The notes under the pieces were generated by a model that saw only the letters and a list, made by a program, of their open reading frames with translations, was not told the origin of the DNA and ran no database searches. Both the position numbers and the translations under genes were made by a program. Positions 18,507-28,276 of a DNA stretch of 64,000 nucleotides are shown here, piece by piece (the first letter of the stretch is position 1; each line of letters starts with the position of its first letter). Origin of the DNA: Leptospiraceae bacterium (GTDB taxonomy: Bacteria > Spirochaetota > Leptospiria > Leptospirales > Leptospiraceae); contig JACKPB010000002.1 in the NCBI GenBank assembly GCA_024233875.1, positions 1 through 64,000 on the forward strand. The letters are read 5' to 3'.

Positions 18507-19781
18507 TCATTCGATGGAGCTGATGGCATCCAGTTTCCGATTCACTTCCGCCTCCTGGTAGAAGAAAGAGTCTTCATCCAATTGGGAAAAATGAAACTTT
18601 GCATTGTTCATATTTTCCAGATACTTCTCCTGGTTCCCATCTCCTCTGTAGAGGTGACCGATCAAATAGTACATCTCCGAAATGAAATAAGAATCCATTT
18701 TGTCTTCCGAATCCGCAAACCCCTGTTCGAGAAAACCGATCATGTCCTGGATAAGAACCGGATCTCTGGATACCAGATCGGGGATTTGATCAATCAGCTG
18801 GAAAATCTCTTTGCGCCGGAAGTAAGGATCATTGGTGTGAAATTCGAGGGAAGAAAAGAAGGAGCTTTTGAAAGCCTGCATCTCTCCCGAGAGGATTGCC
18901 GTATTGCTGAATCTGGCTATTCCCGGAGGAAAGACCGGATTGATGTGAATGCATTTGCTGAATTCTGAGTACGCATTTTCATAATCATTGTCCTTAAAAA
19001 ACTTTTCGCCATTTTCGAAATGTTCAAGGAAATCACCCTTGTGAATCCAGAAGGATTTCTTGTACATTCCCGAGACCTCGGCAAACCATTTGAGGGAGTA
19101 GTACGCAACCCTATGATTCACCTTGTGTTCGTGTCCTTTGAGAATAAACCGTTTTGTGGTTTTGAATTTTCTGAGAACATCAAATCGGGAGTCCATTTTG
19201 TTCTTGGTGTAGATTTCCCCCGGTCCTGTATCACCGGAAAAGAAAAAGATCTTAACTTTTCTGGCATTGGAGAGGTACTTAGTAGGAATGTCCGAATACC
19301 CGCCCGAGATCGAAATGAAATAAGGCCAGAGACTGGGGTTTCGGAGTGCCATATAGAGTCCCTGATTTCCACCCTGAGAAAATCCAATGAGAACTACCGA
19401 TGGATGTACTTTGTACTTTGATTTCATAAATTTAAGAAATCCAATCAGATATTCGGTACTTCCCGCGTATCCCCATTTTGTAGAGTTTCGATTGGGATCG
19501 GGAATGTTTCCATCCGGACAAGCCAAAATCATATTCATGTAATGTGCGTAAGGTGCCAGAGGACGAATCAGGGAAAGACCACTTCCGTTCAGCCCGTGAA
19601 GACAGATAGCGAGAACATAGGTTTTGTTCTCGGAGTAGTTGGCGGGTAGGGAAAGAGCGTAATTGTATCCTTCCTCATTGTGAAGCATTAAATCTTTTCT
19701 CAAATTAGCGTCCAACGATAGATGGGGAAGAAGGAAGAACAAAAAGAGTAAAATCGAAGTGAATAATTTAGAAAATTTCAT
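18507..19781 (-). CDS. Secreted alpha/beta-hydrolase (esterase/phospholipase type) with C-terminal TPR-like region
   Basis: About 424 residues from ATG 19781, chosen because it begins a clear signal peptide (KFSKLFTSILLFLFFLLPHL); the frame extends to 19853 but the extra residues are basic and unlike a leader. The hydrolase domain (about 40-255) has the oxyanion strand ICLHGLNGSG, the nucleophile elbow GFSQGG and a late GHEHKV histidine, like carboxylesterase/polyhydroxyalkanoate-depolymerase types. Residues about 270-420 are helical with TPR-like spacing (FFKDNDYENAYSEFSKCI). Likely periplasmic or exported. The substrate is unknown. A 101-base gap separates it from hemA, which is downstream on the same strand. 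Confidence 0.78.
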   Translation of the reverse strand: MKFSKLFTSILLFLFFLLPHLSLDANLRKDLMLHNEEGYNYALSLPANYSENKTYVLAICLHGLNGSGLSLIRPLAPYAHYMNMILACPDGNIPDPNRNSTKWGYAGSTEYLIGFLKFMKSKYKVHPSVVLIGFSQGGNQGLYMALRNPSLWPYFISISGGYSDIPTKYLSNARKVKIFFFSGDTGPGEIYTKNKMDSRFDVLRKFKTTKRFILKGHEHKVNHRVAYYSLKWFAEVSGMYKKSFWIHKGDFLEHFENGEKFFKDNDYENAYSEFSKCIHINPVFPPGIARFSNTAILSGEMQAFKSSFFSSLEFHTNDPYFRRKEIFQLIDQIPDLVSRDPVLIQDMIGFLEQGFADSEDKMDSYFISEMYYLIGHLYRGDGNQEKYLENMNNAKFHFSQLDEDSFFYQEAEVNRKLDAISSIE

Positions 19782-19942
19782 GGTTAGTAGGGGAATCGGA
19801 TTGAAAGAAATTGATTTTTTTCTTTTTGGAAAGATAAGAAAAAGTCTAATCATAGATTATGGATAGAAAAATGTATTTGGAATGATGTGTGTATTCTTTT
19901 TTTTCTAACCTAAAGAAAATGTAACTAAACCCGGAGAAACAT

Positions 19943-20293
19943 ATGATCAAAACTATTTTTTTCAGTTTTTTGTTGGTATTTGCAGTTGGAATTTCTGCAA
20001 ACCCATCGGAATGCAACAAAAAAGCCAGAGAAGGCTTTCAGGAAGATAAGAAAGCCTGTATGGAGAAAAAAGGTGATGAAAAGAAAACCTGCATGAATTC
20101 TGCAAAAGAAAAACTGAAAAATTCCAGTATGGAATGCAAAAAAGCTCTTAAGGAATGTATGTCAAAAGCAAACAATCTACGTAAAGATGAAGTTGAGAAA
20201 TGCAAAGCTCAGAAGGGTCAGGAGAGAAAGGCCTGTATGTCCACCGCCAGAGATGCATTTCAAAAATCCAGATCAGAATGCTCTAAGCTATAA
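19943..20293 (+). CDS. Small secreted cysteine-rich helical protein
   Basis: A 116-residue protein with a signal peptide (IKTIFFSFLLVFAVGISA, cleavage near residue 19-20) and nine cysteines in a Lys/Glu-rich helical body. The body has a loose internal repeat: KKACMEKKGDEKKTCM and later EKCKAQKGQERKACM share the frame C-x-K-x-x-G-x-x-x-K-x-C-M, and C-x-K-K/S-A recurs. This suggests helical hairpins tied by disulphides in the periplasm or outside. Upstream is GGAGAAAC about 6 bases before ATG 19943. It stands alone, convergent with argB. No known family is recognised; a metal- or stress-related role would be speculation. Confidence 0.75.
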   Translation: MIKTIFFSFLLVFAVGISANPSECNKKAREGFQEDKKACMEKKGDEKKTCMNSAKEKLKNSSMECKKALKECMSKANNLRKDEVEKCKAQKGQERKACMSTARDAFQKSRSECSKL

Positions 20294-20318
20294 CCTATCT
20301 CTCATCGGGAGATGAAAC

Positions 20319-21197
20319 CTAGTCTTTAGTGATCATGCTCCCGATCCCTGTAGTTGTGAAGATTTCCAAAAGAATCGAGTGTTCGAGTCGACCATCGATG
20401 ATGTGGGTGCGATGAACACCTTCTTCGAGGGCATTGAGACAGCATTGAACCTTCGGAATCATTCCGCCGGAAATCTTCTCCAATCGAATGTATTCATTGA
20501 TTTCTTCTTCATTGATGGAATTGCAGAGCTTTTCATCGATGACAATTCCTTCCGTGTCAGTGAGAAGGATGAGTTTCTCAGCTTTCAGTGCACCCGCAAT
20601 GGCTCCCGCCATAGTATCGGCGTTGATATTTAGAGTCTGACCATTTTCATCTTCTGCCACGGGAGAGATCACAGGGATGAAATCACTATCGATCAGGGTT
20701 TTGAGAAGATTTGTATCTACCTTTGTGATTTCTCCGACCAGCCCCAGGTCTACCAATTCCAGACTTCCTTCTTCATTGATGATTCCCATTTTCTGGATTT
20801 TCGCGGTGGCTGTCTTTCCGTCCCTTCCCGATATCCCTATGGACTTTCCACCCTTGGACTGGATGTGACTGACGATTTGTTTGTTGACCTTTCCGGAGAG
20901 GACCATCTCGACGACTTCCATAGTGGGTTCATCTGTGACCCGATGCCCTTTTATGAACTTTGTGGAGAGATTGAGAGCTTTGAGAATAGAATTGATTTCG
21001 GGTCCCCCGCCATGCACGATCACGGGTTTGATTCCAACATATTTCAAAAGGACAATGTCTCTGGCAAAAGATTCTTTGAGCTCTTCTTTTACCATGGCGG
21101 CACCACCATACTTGATAACGATGATTTTTTCGGAAAACTCCCTTATGTAGGGAAGGGCTTCCAGAATATTCTTTACTTTAGAGATCTCGGTCTGCAT
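20319..21197 (-). CDS. argB: Acetylglutamate kinase
   Basis: A 292-residue amino-acid kinase family protein of normal length. The N-terminal motif IVIKYGGAAM and the substrate loop VIVHGGGPEINSIL are intact; NINADTMAGAIAGAL and LLTDTEGI are the nucleotide-binding segments. It phosphorylates N-acetyl-L-glutamate in arginine synthesis. The N-terminal extension (EISKVKNILEALPYIREFS) resembles the arginine-sensitive hexameric class that carries an N-terminal helix, so feedback inhibition by arginine is likely but inferred. ATG 21197 is the first start. It is monocistronic here, convergent with the cysteine-rich gene. Confidence 0.96.
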   Translation of the reverse strand: MQTEISKVKNILEALPYIREFSEKIIVIKYGGAAMVKEELKESFARDIVLLKYVGIKPVIVHGGGPEINSILKALNLSTKFIKGHRVTDEPTMEVVEMVLSGKVNKQIVSHIQSKGGKSIGISGRDGKTATAKIQKMGIINEEGSLELVDLGLVGEITKVDTNLLKTLIDSDFIPVISPVAEDENGQTLNINADTMAGAIAGALKAEKLILLTDTEGIVIDEKLCNSINEEEINEYIRLEKISGGMIPKVQCCLNALEEGVHRTHIIDGRLEHSILLEIFTTTGIGSMITKD

Positions 21198-21309
21198 GAA
21201 TTCAAAATTTACTCTCTAGAAAGGAAATGCAACCGATTTTATTTTCCCTACCGGAATTCGAATGAAAGTATGACTTTGCACTTCACTAAAGCGTCCTATT
21301 TCTTTGAAG

Positions 21310-21415
21310 CATCAGAGATCTTGGGTTTTGGGGACTATGAGTCCCCGGTTTCCCGAAAGGCTCCCTTTCATTCTCCTCATCTTTGACAAGAATTGCGTAA
21401 GGTGAGTGAATCAAT
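21310..21415 (-). repeat. Dispersed hairpin repeat, copy A
   Basis: Read on the minus strand: TTCACTCACCTTACGCAA, then GAAAGGGAGCCTTT, then the hairpin GGGGACTCATAGTCCCC (about 21328-21344), then CAAAACCC. The same order of blocks is found at 31290-31412 (minus), 37943-38040 (plus) and partly at 43345-43405 (plus). It lies upstream of argB in a 406-base intergenic gap. The rest of that gap (21416-21603) is AT-rich and holds the presumed promoter of the giant kinase gene; nothing else is seen. Confidence 0.6.
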
Positions 21416-21603
21416 CTTGAATTCTCAGAAATTCCTGTGTACTTCTATTTGCGGGATACAGTCATTTTATTTCTGAAACTTCTGTGAATGTACACATCCA
21501 TTTGAAAATGATTAGAAAAAATCCGGAAAGGTAATTTCTACTTGATTCTCTGTATCTTTTAGTTTTTACTAATAGAAAAATTAAAATCATAATAAGAAAA
21601 GCC

Positions 21604-24600
21604 ATGTCTCAGATCTCAGATTTTATATTTCACGAAATAATTTATTCCGGTAAGTCTTTTTTAATTCGAAAAGGATACCGGATTTCCGATGCGTCACCGA
21701 TTGTTGGGAAATTTATTTCAGGAGAGTATCCCGAAACGTCAGCAATCGCCAAATTGCATCTGGAGAGTGAAATCCAATCCAGAATGCCTGATGACGTCTC
21801 ACCTTCGGTTCTGGGATTTTACAATTATGAATCCACTAATGCAATTGTGATGAAGTACTTTCCGGGAAAGAATTTGAGCGAATACACTCAAGATCATATT
21901 CTGAGCCCGAAAGAGTTTCTGAATCTCTTCAAACTCATAGTGATGAAATTAGATCAGATTCACAAACTGGATATTGTTCATAAAGATATCTCGCCTACAA
22001 ATATCTTGTATGATCCCGATAGAAACGATTTGAGAATCATCGACTTCGGAATCGCATCCTTTGCGGGTCATGAGACAAACACCAATAGAAATTCCCAAAT
22101 TCACGGAACATTGAATTATATCTCACCGGAACAAACCGGAATGACTCTCTACAGTATAGATCATAGAACGGATTACTATTCATTGGGGGCGACAATCTTT
22201 GAAATTTTGACGGGATCTCCTCCATTTCAATCAGAGGATCCTATGGAATTGGTTCATTTTCATTTGACGTCACCTATTCCTGAAGTTCGGGGATACCGCA
22301 TCGGTCTCAGGGTCAAGTCCGAAGAGATCCTGATAGAAGTAGTTCTGAAAATCATTCATAAACTTCTGGCAAAAAATCCCACAGACAGATACCAATCCAC
22401 AGCCGGTATCCTGAGTGATCTCGAGTTCTGTTCTCGGGTTTTAAAAAATGGAGACTTTGATTCTCTCAACTCCCCGGATGTCTTCCTACCCGGAAAGAAG
22501 GACTACTCTGATAAATTAATTCTCTCCAAGAAAATTTATGGAAGAAGTGAAGAAATTCAAAAAATCAAATCCTATCTAATCGAAAGTTTGGACTCGGGAT
22601 TTGAAGGAAAAACTATTCTGATTCATGGGGTTCAGGGTACGGGAAAGACTTCCCTGTACAAGGAGATACGTAAGGACTTCATCGATCGAAATGTTCATTT
22701 CTTATATGGTAAATTCAGTGAGTCCGAGGATCCGATACCCTATTCGGGGATTCAGTCCGCTTTCACTGATTTGATCGATCTCCTATTGATTTCTTATCCC
22801 GATGAAGCTGAAAAACTGAAACTTGATCTAAATGAAAAGATTGGAGACAATTCTCGAATTCTTATCGAATTGATTCCGAGATTGGAAATTCTCTTGGATA
22901 GGGAAAGCATTGCTCCTGATCTAACACCGGAGGAGATGCAGAATCGATTCTTTAACGTGTTTGAAAATTTTTTAGAGTGTTGTGCGACAGAATCTCATCC
23001 GATCGTCCTATTTCTGGACAACATTCAATGGATAGATCAAAATTCATTACTTCTTCTCAAAAAAATAATCGATCGCAAAAATAGTGAGATTCATCTAATG
23101 ATTGTTCTCAGCTACCGCAATCCGGGAATGAGGGAAGATGCTGCTTTCTCCCGATGGATATCCGCGATGGAAGCCTCGGAAATGAATTCCCTAAATCTGG
23201 AATTAAAAGAATTGGAAGTGGAGGATATCGAATCACTTCTGAAAGACTCCTTCATTACCTATGATTCGGGTATCACTGATCTTTCTGATTTAATTTATTC
23301 CAAGACTTACGGAAATCCGCATTTCTCTCATGAATTCATCAAACAAATATTTGATAAGAAATACATATATTTCGATTCAAATGATTTTGTGTGGAAATGG
23401 AAATTAGAATCTATAAACAAGGAAAAGAATTCTGAAAACCTTGTATCACTTCTGGAGACCCGGCTGAATCTAATGGATGCGGACAGCTTACTTCTTCTGT
23501 CCTACGCCTCGATTTTTGAGAATGATATCAATCTATACTTTCTATCTGCACTTATGAATTTAAAAATCGAAACTGTTTTGGAGTCGGTTGCAGGTTTGAT
23601 CAAACAGGGCTTCCTTATCAGTTTGAGTGATAATTTCAATTACTTTTTGAAGTCGGAAGAGTATCTGAAAAATCTGAATGTCACCTTCCGAAGTCAGCAT
23701 ATTAGAAATATATTGTATTCTTTATTGGATGAGAAACAGGGAATTCATTTGAAGATGGCAAGGCTTTTGATTCAGGATTTGAATCCTAACAAATTGTATG
23801 AAGTGCTCCGTCATTACAATCTTGCAAAGGATTTGATTGCAGAGGAAAAAGAATTAGAATCTCTCTTTGAAATGAATGTTCAGGCGGGTAGAAAAGCTAT
23901 CTCAGGAGGAGCCTTCTTTTCAGCACAGAAATACTTCAATTCGGCACTGGATCTTCTTCCTCACAACTATTGGAGTACTCATTTTCAGAATGCTTTCGAT
24001 CTATTGGTCGATTCGATTGAGGCGGACTTCATCAACTCGGATTATGAAAACTTATTTGTAAAAGCTGAGATGGGTTTGAGGTTTGCATCCGAACCCCAGG
24101 AAAGAGCCAGGATTTTTGAAATCCTGATTTATGCAAAACATGCGTCAGGAAAGTTCATTGAAGCAATAGAACACGGGATGGCTTCTCTGAAGGAACTGGG
24201 ATATTCCGGGATTCCCGAAAACCCCGGAATGGAAGAGATCGGGAAAGTTTTCTCTGAAACACTTCCCCTCTACCACAATAGTTCTATAGAAGAAATCCTG
24301 AAGCTTCCCGAAAATAAAGATCTCAAGAGCCTCTCTGCTCTTAGAATTATCATTTCTCTCATTCCCTCCGTATTCACCACCCGACCATTTCTCTTTCCTA
24401 TTCTGACCTGCATACAGGTACAGATTCATTTGAAACATGGGCTTTCTTATCTCTCTTCCTGCGGATTTGCTGACTTCGGTGTGCTCTTGTCCGGGATGAA
24501 GGATCTGGAAAATGCATTTCAACTGGGAAAACTGGCTGTAGAACTTTCCGGACGAAAAGAAGCTAAGGGCTTTGCCGCGAGGACACTTTTTAAAGTAGCT

Positions 24601-27249
24601 ACGTTTTGTAATTTCAATCAATCCACTTTTGGGGAGAGCTTGAAAATCTTAGAAGAGTCTAAGGAAATTGCTTTTCAGACCGGAGACAATAATCATGCGG
24701 CGCATTCGATCTCTCAAATTTTTATTTTTTCATTTTTTGCGAACAAACCTCTGAATTCTATTCTGGAAAGTTCGGAAGAACTTCTGAAAGAATTGGAAAA
24801 GATCCATGTCGTTCAACCTGAAATCTATTCTAAGTCTACCCTTCAGATCCTATACAATTTAAATCATAACGAATCTTATCCATTTGCCTTGGAAGGTCCG
24901 TACTACACTGATTCAGAACTTCAGGAGTATATGAAATCGGGTGATTTGACCTTTTTGACTTTTTTCTCCGTGACCAATCTATTTTTGCATTTTCTTCTGA
25001 AATCTCCGGACTTGGAGAAGGTCTTGGAATTCGCACGATCCTCTCTGGAATTTGCTCCCGGGACTCCCTTCACTCCCGTATTTTATTTTCTGGACTCAAT
25101 GATAGAAATAGATAGGTATGTCAATGAAAATAAAAAAGATTTGAATGAGAAAGGAATTGAGAGAGTTCGGGAAAATCTTAAAGTTCTCCATTCTTATTGT
25201 TTGTCGTCACCCGAAAATTTTTCTCAGAAGTACAAACTCATAGAAGCCGGGCTAAAGGTAGTAGAGGGAAACAACTGGGAAGCATTGGTTTTGTTTGAGG
25301 AAGCTATGTCGGTATCCAGAGCAAATGAAATGCTCTTGGATGAAGCGATCATAGCGGAAAGAATAGCAGAGTTTTACAAAAACAATGGTTTTCGGTCAAA
25401 CTTTGAGTTGTACATTTCTAAATCATACCATTCCTATTCTAAATGGGAGGGCAAGGCAAAACTGCTTCAATTGGAAAAAGAAAACTCATCCATCCAATTC
25501 AAAAAGTCGATTCAGTCCTGGGCATCCATCACTTCTAACGATCGGGTGAATACTGCCAGTACGATGAAAACTTCTCTGGACATCTTCGCTCTCATACGTG
25601 CCTCCAGAGCAATCACCGAAGAGTCCAATGTAGGTGGAGTTTTGAAAAAACTTTTGCTCTCCATCGTAGAATACTTCGGTGTGACCTCAGCCTATTTGAT
25701 CTTGGAACAAAATGGGGATTGGCGGATGGAAGGTTCTTATCAAAACGGACAGATCTTTACCAGGCAATCCAGTTCTTATGAGGGCATTCTCTCTAAAGGT
25801 GCGGTCAAATATGTGATCAAGACAGGAGAATTGCTCTCGGATTCTTCCAAAAACCTTTCTCGGGAATTCTACTCTTCTAAGAATGATAAGTCATTTCTCT
25901 ATGTCCCTGTTATGAGTAAATCAAAGGTCATAGGTGTTTTGTATCTGGAGAACAATCTCATAAGCAGTGCTTTCAATGAAGAAAGATTGATCACTTTGGA
26001 AGTTCTTCTTTCTCAGTTTGTCATCTCATTTGAAAATTCAATGGGGTTGGAAAGATTGGAAGAGCTGGTTCAGCAAAGAACCAAGGATCTCATCATGGAG
26101 AAAGAAGAAGCAATCAATGCCAATAAGGCAAAGGGAGAGTTTCTGGCTATGATGAGCCATGAGATCAGGACTCCAATGAATGGGATATTGGGTATGTCCA
26201 GATTGCTTCTGGATACTCTTCTCTCCGAAGAACAAAATGGATACGCCAGAGATATCGTTTTTAGTGCGGAAAGCCTTTTGAACATTATCAATGATATTTT
26301 AGATTACTCTAAAATAGAATCAGGAAAAATGGAAATCGAGTCCATCCCCTTTTCCCTGAGGGATTGTGTCAGCAGTGTTCTCAATCTTTTTAAAATCAAG
26401 GCAATTGAAAAAGGAATTTCTCTTGATATGGAGTATCGCGGTGAAATCCCGAGATTCATTGAGTCGGATCCCACCCGCCTCCGACAGATTCTATTGAATC
26501 TTCTGAGCAATGCGATTAAATTCACATCTAAGGGGAGAATCTTTCTTCTCATTGAGTCCGTACTAAAGGTTGGAAATGAATTTGTTCTATCCTTTCGTGT
26601 CAGTGATACAGGGATAGGAATTCCCGAGCAAAAGATTGAAAAATTATTTCAACCCTTTTCCCAGGTTGATTCTTCCGTTTCCAGAAAGTATGGAGGTACT
26701 GGACTCGGTCTAATCATCTCCAAGAAACTCTGCAATCTTATGGGAGGGGACATCCATGTCAGTAGTAAAATTCAGGAAGGGAGTGTATTTCAATTCACTA
26801 TAAAAACCAAATCCATAGCGGGCATGGAATCAGGACAAAAAAAAGAAAACACACTCAAACAAAAAATTGCTCTTTCGATTTTGGTTGCTGAGGACAATGA
26901 AATCAATAAAAAATTGATTCAAAAACTTTTCCATAAGAATGGATATGAAATTATTATTGCATCCAACGGTATTGAGGCTGTGAAACTAAGTGCTGAGTAT
27001 GATTTTGATATAATATTTATGGACATTCAAATGCCCGAGATGGATGGGATAGAAGCCACAAAACTTATCCTCGCCAATCCGGAAAAACACCCACCTTATA
27101 TTGTGGCTCTGACAGCCAATGCTATGAGCGGGGATAGAGAGAAATACATTTCAATCGGAATGGATGATTACCTGAGTAAGCCGATTTTAGAAGCGGATCT
27201 CATCACAACTCTAAACACCTATATTGATAAAAAATTGGGCTCAAATTAG
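21604..27249 (+). CDS. Giant hybrid kinase: Ser/Thr kinase - ATPase - GAF - histidine kinase - receiver
   Basis: An 1,881-residue soluble signalling protein. Order of domains: Ser/Thr kinase (about 10-280; catalytic HKD with D128, N133, DFG 147-149), AAA_16-type ATPase with P-loop GVQGTGKT (342-349), a helical TPR-like region (about 700-1290), GAF domain (about 1326-1478), HisKA with phospho-accepting H1519 in MMSHEIRTPMNG, HATPase (about 1620-1735, DTGIGIPEQK and GGTGLGL) and a receiver with D1807 in MDIQMPEMDG. The kinase HRD is HKD, a minor change. This architecture is known in Leptospira and cyanobacteria. The output target is unknown as the protein ends at the receiver. No membrane helix is visible. 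Its transmitter half is closely similar to the kinase at 43719. Confidence 0.93.
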   Translation: MSQISDFIFHEIIYSGKSFLIRKGYRISDASPIVGKFISGEYPETSAIAKLHLESEIQSRMPDDVSPSVLGFYNYESTNAIVMKYFPGKNLSEYTQDHILSPKEFLNLFKLIVMKLDQIHKLDIVHKDISPTNILYDPDRNDLRIIDFGIASFAGHETNTNRNSQIHGTLNYISPEQTGMTLYSIDHRTDYYSLGATIFEILTGSPPFQSEDPMELVHFHLTSPIPEVRGYRIGLRVKSEEILIEVVLKIIHKLLAKNPTDRYQSTAGILSDLEFCSRVLKNGDFDSLNSPDVFLPGKKDYSDKLILSKKIYGRSEEIQKIKSYLIESLDSGFEGKTILIHGVQGTGKTSLYKEIRKDFIDRNVHFLYGKFSESEDPIPYSGIQSAFTDLIDLLLISYPDEAEKLKLDLNEKIGDNSRILIELIPRLEILLDRESIAPDLTPEEMQNRFFNVFENFLECCATESHPIVLFLDNIQWIDQNSLLLLKKIIDRKNSEIHLMIVLSYRNPGMREDAAFSRWISAMEASEMNSLNLELKELEVEDIESLLKDSFITYDSGITDLSDLIYSKTYGNPHFSHEFIKQIFDKKYIYFDSNDFVWKWKLESINKEKNSENLVSLLETRLNLMDADSLLLLSYASIFENDINLYFLSALMNLKIETVLESVAGLIKQGFLISLSDNFNYFLKSEEYLKNLNVTFRSQHIRNILYSLLDEKQGIHLKMARLLIQDLNPNKLYEVLRHYNLAKDLIAEEKELESLFEMNVQAGRKAISGGAFFSAQKYFNSALDLLPHNYWSTHFQNAFDLLVDSIEADFINSDYENLFVKAEMGLRFASEPQERARIFEILIYAKHASGKFIEAIEHGMASLKELGYSGIPENPGMEEIGKVFSETLPLYHNSSIEEILKLPENKDLKSLSALRIIISLIPSVFTTRPFLFPILTCIQVQIHLKHGLSYLSSCGFADFGVLLSGMKDLENAFQLGKLAVELSGRKEAKGFAARTLFKVATFCNFNQSTFGESLKILEESKEIAFQTGDNNHAAHSISQIFIFSFFANKPLNSILESSEELLKELEKIHVVQPEIYSKSTLQILYNLNHNESYPFALEGPYYTDSELQEYMKSGDLTFLTFFSVTNLFLHFLLKSPDLEKVLEFARSSLEFAPGTPFTPVFYFLDSMIEIDRYVNENKKDLNEKGIERVRENLKVLHSYCLSSPENFSQKYKLIEAGLKVVEGNNWEALVLFEEAMSVSRANEMLLDEAIIAERIAEFYKNNGFRSNFELYISKSYHSYSKWEGKAKLLQLEKENSSIQFKKSIQSWASITSNDRVNTASTMKTSLDIFALIRASRAITEESNVGGVLKKLLLSIVEYFGVTSAYLILEQNGDWRMEGSYQNGQIFTRQSSSYEGILSKGAVKYVIKTGELLSDSSKNLSREFYSSKNDKSFLYVPVMSKSKVIGVLYLENNLISSAFNEERLITLEVLLSQFVISFENSMGLERLEELVQQRTKDLIMEKEEAINANKAKGEFLAMMSHEIRTPMNGILGMSRLLLDTLLSEEQNGYARDIVFSAESLLNIINDILDYSKIESGKMEIESIPFSLRDCVSSVLNLFKIKAIEKGISLDMEYRGEIPRFIESDPTRLRQILLNLLSNAIKFTSKGRIFLLIESVLKVGNEFVLSFRVSDTGIGIPEQKIEKLFQPFSQVDSSVSRKYGGTGLGLIISKKLCNLMGGDIHVSSKIQEGSVFQFTIKTKSIAGMESGQKKENTLKQKIALSILVAEDNEINKKLIQKLFHKNGYEIIIASNGIEAVKLSAEYDFDIIFMDIQMPEMDGIEATKLILANPEKHPPYIVALTANAMSGDREKYISIGMDDYLSKPILEADLITTLNTYIDKKLGSN

Positions 27250-27367
27250 GAAGAATTGTTCCGAAAGAGCCGGGATTTGCTTCAAAAAATAAGGAAATTT
27301 TGTTTTCATTCAAAATTCGTAGAAAAAACTAGTCCGGGTTAGCTCGAATTTGGGATAAGGATGATTT

Positions 27368-28276
27368 ATGGTAATAGTGAAGAAAGGACTGGTTCTCTCC
27401 GGCGGCGGTGGAAGAGGAGCCTACCAGGCTGGAGTGTACAAGTATTTGAGAGAGCAGAACTTCATCCCTGATATAGTGAGCGGGACTTCTGTAGGAGCTA
27501 TCAATGCAGTGGCTATCGGGTGCGGTTTGAGTGAAGAGGAGATCATCGATCTCTGGAGATCGATAAATTTTGGTAAGGTGATGAAGATTCCTTATCTCCA
27601 GATCATCAAAGACTTTTTCATGAGACGATTCAGTGCTATGGCAAATCCTGCTCCCTTAAGGAATTTTCTTTCCGAACATCTGAATTTTGAAAAACTGAAG
27701 TCCAATCCTCAGGAGATTTACATCACCGCTGTCAACGTCCTTTCGGGAGAATTGAAACTCTTTTCCAATCGTCACATCACAGTGGATCATATCCTTGCCT
27801 CCGCCGCCATTCCTATGGTCTTCCCCTGGCAGATCATCGATGGAAAGTACTTCTGGGACGGAGGGTTGATGGCAAACACTCCAATCCTTCCTCTCATCGA
27901 GCGGGATGTAAGAGACATCGTTGTGGTTTTGCTTTCCCCTTTTGGAAATGTGGATTCCGAACTTCCCAGGAATAGAAAGGAAGCAGTGGAGAGAGTTTTT
28001 GAATTGGTTCAGATCGGATCCTTTCAAAATTTTAAATTCAGTCTTGAATCCGGAAAGTCTCTTTCTGCAAAAACAATTCCCGAAGTCTTCAAGACCCAAC
28101 TCAAAGGACTTCTCGGTCAATGGCTGGGAGGCGGGGACTTTCGAATCCGGATTGTGAGTCCCAAGACTTCTCTGGGTATGAAGTCCCTGATGAATTTCTC
28201 AGGAAAACAGGCAGATGCTCTGATCCGAATCGGCTATGAAGATGCAAAAGAACAATTAGGAGATATGCAGACTTGA
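27368..28276 (+). CDS. Patatin-like phospholipase
   Basis: A 302-residue patatin/RssA-type lipase. The oxyanion loop is LVLSGGGGRGAYQAG, the nucleophile is S41 in GTSVG and the partner aspartate is D164 in WDGGLMANTP, giving the Ser-Asp dyad. No signal peptide is visible. It would hydrolyse acyl esters of membrane phospholipids. The gene ends in TTGA, where the TTG starts the GH5 gene, so the two are translationally coupled. That makes combined attack on lipids (acyl ester and sugar headgroup) a reasonable inference. Start ATG 27368 has GGATAAGGATG upstream. Confidence 0.9.
   Translation: MVIVKKGLVLSGGGGRGAYQAGVYKYLREQNFIPDIVSGTSVGAINAVAIGCGLSEEEIIDLWRSINFGKVMKIPYLQIIKDFFMRRFSAMANPAPLRNFLSEHLNFEKLKSNPQEIYITAVNVLSGELKLFSNRHITVDHILASAAIPMVFPWQIIDGKYFWDGGLMANTPILPLIERDVRDIVVVLLSPFGNVDSELPRNRKEAVERVFELVQIGSFQNFKFSLESGKSLSAKTIPEVFKTQLKGLLGQWLGGGDFRIRIVSPKTSLGMKSLMNFSGKQADALIRIGYEDAKEQLGDMQT

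Noticed and set aside
20297..20313. Small hairpin ATCTC/GAGAT between the Cys-rich gene and argB
   Set aside because: Only five base pairs and no T-run; not enough for a terminator call.
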